Assembly: GCF_963668385.1 (NCBI RefSeq)
Contig: NZ_OY764327.1
Span: forward strand, 682,001 to 746,000
DNA length: 64,000 nucleotides
From: an uncultured Carboxylicivirga sp.
GTDB lineage: Bacteria > Bacteroidota > Bacteroidia > Bacteroidales > Marinilabiliaceae
Reading direction: 5' to 3'
Part shown: positions 61,974 to 64,000 of the stretch, in pieces
How positions within the stretch are numbered: position 1 is the first letter of the stretch
How the letters are laid out: each line of letters starts with the position of its first letter
Notes under the pieces: generated by a model
Told to the model about the DNA's origin: nothing
The model's database searches: none
The model's input: only the letters and a program-made list of their open reading frames with translations
Program-made: the position numbers and the translations under genes

Positions 61974-63552
61974 CGTTATCTTCATTATCTACAATCTTGA
62001 ATTCTAAAAAGCCTAATGAGTCGGAAGACATCACCTTTAATCCATGTACGTACTTAAACTTCCATCGTAATGCAAGAGATGGAAAACCTCTTTTGAGGTA
62101 GGCATACACCATGGGGTGAACCTTCAGGATCAACTTTTTCATTTTAAGCTCTTGCACAGCTTTTTTAACAGCATCTTCTATCACATTAGGATAGAATATT
62201 GAAGGTTGAATTTTACCTGTCCCATTACAAGTTGGGCAACCTTCGGTGGTTTTCATATGCATTTCAGGTCTTACACGTTGACGTGTAATCTGCATTAAAC
62301 CAAATTTACTCAATGGTAAAATATTGTGTTTGGTTCGATCAGACGCCATTGCCTGCTTCATTTTTTCAAAAACCTTTTGACGGTTTTCGTTATTCTGCAT
62401 ATCGATAAAATCCACAACAATAATACCACCCATATCTCTTAACCTTAACTGACGAGCAATTTCATCAGCTGCAGCTAAATTTACCTCAAGGGCATTGTTC
62501 TCTTGATTTGAGGCCGATTTAGAACGGTTTCCACTATTAACATCAATAACATGAAGGGCTTCGGTATGTTCAATTATGAGGTAAGCACCACTTTTAAACG
62601 ATACTGTTGTACCGAACAATGCCTTTATCTGACGGTGGATTTGAAACTGGTCAAATAAAGGTGCCGCACCCTTATAGTGTTTAACAATTTTTTGTCGGTC
62701 GGGAGCAATTAGCCCCACATAATTTTTTATTTCTCCACAGACCTCTTCATCGTTTACAAAAATAGAATTAAACGAAGGATTTAGAATATCCCTTAATAAT
62801 GCTGAGGTTCTGCCAATTTCACCAACAACAAGTCCTGGAGCTTTTACGTCTTTTATTTTGGCTGTATTTTCTTCCCACCTTTTAACCAATGTACGTAATT
62901 CCTTATCCAAATCGGCAGCTTGCTTACCTTCAGCCACTGTACGAATTATTACACCATAATTTTTTGGTTTGATACTCGTAACTAAATGCTTTAGGCGATT
63001 TCGCTCTTCAGAAGAGGAAATTTTTTGACTTACCGACACCTTATCGGAAAAAGGAAGCAATACCAGATTTCTTCCTGCTATTGATAGTTCTGATGTTAAT
63101 CGAGGCCCTTTTGTTGAAATGGGCTCTTTGGCCACTTGGACCAAAACATTTTGTCCAGCTGTTAAAACTTCCGGAATAGTACCGTTTTTATTAATATCCG
63201 GCTCCGGTTTTAGCTTGTGCAATGCTATAACTCCTTTTTTATTGGAAGCAATATTCAAGAATTTCTGTAGGGAACGAAATTGTGGTCCAAGATCTAGATA
63301 ATGTAAAAAGGCATCCTTTTCATATCCTACATCAATAAAAGCTGCATTAAGACCTGGCATAATTTTTTTTACCCGGCCTAGATAAATATCTCCAACAGCA
63401 AACTGAACATTACTTTTCTCCTTGCGGAGCTCAACCAATCGCTTATCTTCCAATAAAGCCATTGAAAGATGCTCAGGAGCAACATCTACAAACAGTTCTG
63501 CATTCACTATATGATCGCAATTTATTTCAAAGAACGTTGTATATAAATACAA
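61957..63552 (-). CDS. rng: RNase E/G-family ribonuclease (RNase G-like)
   Basis: Endoribonuclease for rRNA maturation and mRNA decay. The 531-residue protein has an S1 domain (about 45-120, GDIYLGRVKKIMPGLNAAFIDVG), the catalytic Asp residues in VIDVNSGNR and GIIVVDFIDMQN, and the Zn-link CPTCNGTG near 450. Length fits RNase G without the RNase E tail. The start could be the GTG at 63505-63507 (VNAELFVDVAPEHLSM), since residues 1-15 have no family counterpart. Its transcript ends at a terminator that overlaps its own stop codon. Confidence 0.93.
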   Translation of the reverse strand: MYLYTTFFEINCDHIVNAELFVDVAPEHLSMALLEDKRLVELRKEKSNVQFAVGDIYLGRVKKIMPGLNAAFIDVGYEKDAFLHYLDLGPQFRSLQKFLNIASNKKGVIALHKLKPEPDINKNGTIPEVLTAGQNVLVQVAKEPISTKGPRLTSELSIAGRNLVLLPFSDKVSVSQKISSSEERNRLKHLVTSIKPKNYGVIIRTVAEGKQAADLDKELRTLVKRWEENTAKIKDVKAPGLVVGEIGRTSALLRDILNPSFNSIFVNDEEVCGEIKNYVGLIAPDRQKIVKHYKGAAPLFDQFQIHRQIKALFGTTVSFKSGAYLIIEHTEALHVIDVNSGNRSKSASNQENNALEVNLAAADEIARQLRLRDMGGIIVVDFIDMQNNENRQKVFEKMKQAMASDRTKHNILPLSKFGLMQITRQRVRPEMHMKTTEGCPTCNGTGKIQPSIFYPNVIEDAVKKAVQELKMKKLILKVHPMVYAYLKRGFPSLALRWKFKYVHGLKVMSSDSLGFLEFKIVDNEDNEVDLS

Positions 63553-63609
63553 ACAACAAACAGAAAGTGTAACACTTTCTGTTTGCTAATTTTTTATAGA
63601 CTTAAGAAA

Positions 63610-63702
63610 TTATTTCTTCTTCTTATGACGGTTTTTTCTTAGTCTTTTCTTACGCTTGTGCGTAGCCATCTTATGTCTTTTACGTTTTTTTCCACTTGGC
63701 AT
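63610..63702 (-). CDS. AURKAIP1/COX24 (mS38)-like small ribosomal protein
   Basis: A 30-residue, extremely basic protein (MPSGKKRKRHKMATHKRKKR at the start, then RLRKNRHKKK) that I recognise as the small AURKAIP1/COX24-domain protein found next to HU in Bacteroidota. It resembles mitochondrial mS38 and probably binds rRNA near the decoding site of the small subunit. It was too short for automatic ORF calling and lies between the RNase G and HU genes, a position in keeping with coregulation of translation-related genes. Confidence 0.85.
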   Translation of the reverse strand: MPSGKKRKRHKMATHKRKKRLRKNRHKKKK

Positions 63703-63727
63703 GGTAATACGTTTTAATTGGTTATAC

Positions 63728-64000
63728 TTACTTTACGTTATTTTTCACTTTAGTCACAAAGCTTTTTGAAGGCTTGAATGATGGAATAAAGTGTTCTGGA
63801 ATGATAATGGTAGTATTTTTAGAAATATTACGTGCAGTTTTCTCTGCTCTTTTCTTCACTACGAAAGACCCAAAACCTCTCAAATACACATTTTTACCCT
63901 TCACCAATGAACCTTTAATAGTGTCCATGAAGGCTTCAACAGTCTTCTGAACAGTAACCTTCTCGATTCCAGTATTTTTCGAAATTTCGTTTACAATATC
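63728..64000 (-). CDS. HU/IHF-family DNA-binding protein (5' end outside the window)
   Basis: The frame runs from the window edge to the stop at 63728, with 90 visible residues: IVNEISKNTGIEKVTVQKTVEAF followed by GKNVYLRGFGSFVVKKRAEKTARN and IIPEHFIPSFKPSKSF. The conserved GFGSF beta-arm start and the proline-containing arm are present. The apparent Met start at 63928 is internal; the open frame extends into the sequence before it. HU compacts and bends DNA. The C-terminal FKPSK tail is normal. Confidence 0.93.
   Translation of the reverse strand, partial: DIVNEISKNTGIEKVTVQKTVEAFMDTIKGSLVKGKNVYLRGFGSFVVKKRAEKTARNISKNTTIIIPEHFIPSFKPSKSFVTKVKNNVK

Noticed and set aside
1-64000. rRNA, tRNA, CRISPR array, intact insertion sequence
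   Set aside because: I scanned the gaps for typical tRNA ends, direct-repeat/spacer structure and transposase motifs and saw none; short tRNAs could still be missed by eye.

Overview
The window is a chromosomal segment of a Bacteroidota bacterium, most like the Marinilabiliales/Prolixibacteraceae side of the phylum (order is inference). The signs are TAnnTTTG -7 promoter boxes, start codons without Shine-Dalgarno sequences, Omp85/Skp/PorG-type envelope genes, DUF4924, the tiny mS38-like ribosomal protein, and ferredoxin-dependent 2-oxoglutarate oxidoreductase. No rRNA, tRNA, CRISPR array or intact transposase was seen.

Region by region. 1-600: end of an unknown gene and a DUF4870-type membrane protein. 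860-6947 (minus): HD hydrolase, hisIE, hisF, hisA, hisH, a TlpA-like thioredoxin and purU; three four-helix-bundle (S23/IVS-type) genes sit between the his genes. 7088-13915 (minus): a complete trpEGDCFBA operon led by a short Trp-Trp leader peptide and an attenuator. 14638-17505 (minus): korAB. 17842-18363 (plus): gamma-carbonic anhydrase-like protein. 18475-28487 (minus): envelope-biogenesis block (CBS protein, small Omp85 protein, nadK, PorG-like, uppS, bamA, three Skp/OmpH genes, murI). 28652-40387: pdxJ, hydrolase, exonuclease, udk, Dabb protein, lysA-lysC, manA, engB, prs, rplY, pth, S4 protein, DUF4924 and DCC protein. 40515-43179 (minus): two OmpA-family proteins. 44313-59609: a surface-polysaccharide operon (minus; wza, wzz, CDP-ribitol synthase fusion, LicD, CDP-polyol phosphotransferase, flippase, polymerase, transferases) ending in a decayed gmd and bracketed by matching hairpins. 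59631-64000 (minus): DsbD, RNase G-type nuclease, mS38-like protein and a partial HU protein.

The most unusual feature is in the his-trp run. Nearly every loose gene junction there carries a degenerate array with a 7-base period, usually directly after the stop codon of the preceding gene. At three junctions a four-helix-bundle gene lies between two such arrays arranged as inverted repeats. At two others the arms meet in a hairpin with no gene. In one case the array has become the coding sequence for a 20-residue N-terminal extension of HisH. This looks like a family of small insertion elements related to 23S rRNA intervening sequences.

The polysaccharide operon pairs a CDP-ribitol synthase fusion with LicD and TagF-like transferases. 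This suggests a polyol-phosphate-modified glycan in a Gram-negative envelope and parallels the ISPD-FKTN/FKRP logic of human dystroglycan. The trp operon shows a textbook translation-coupled attenuator.
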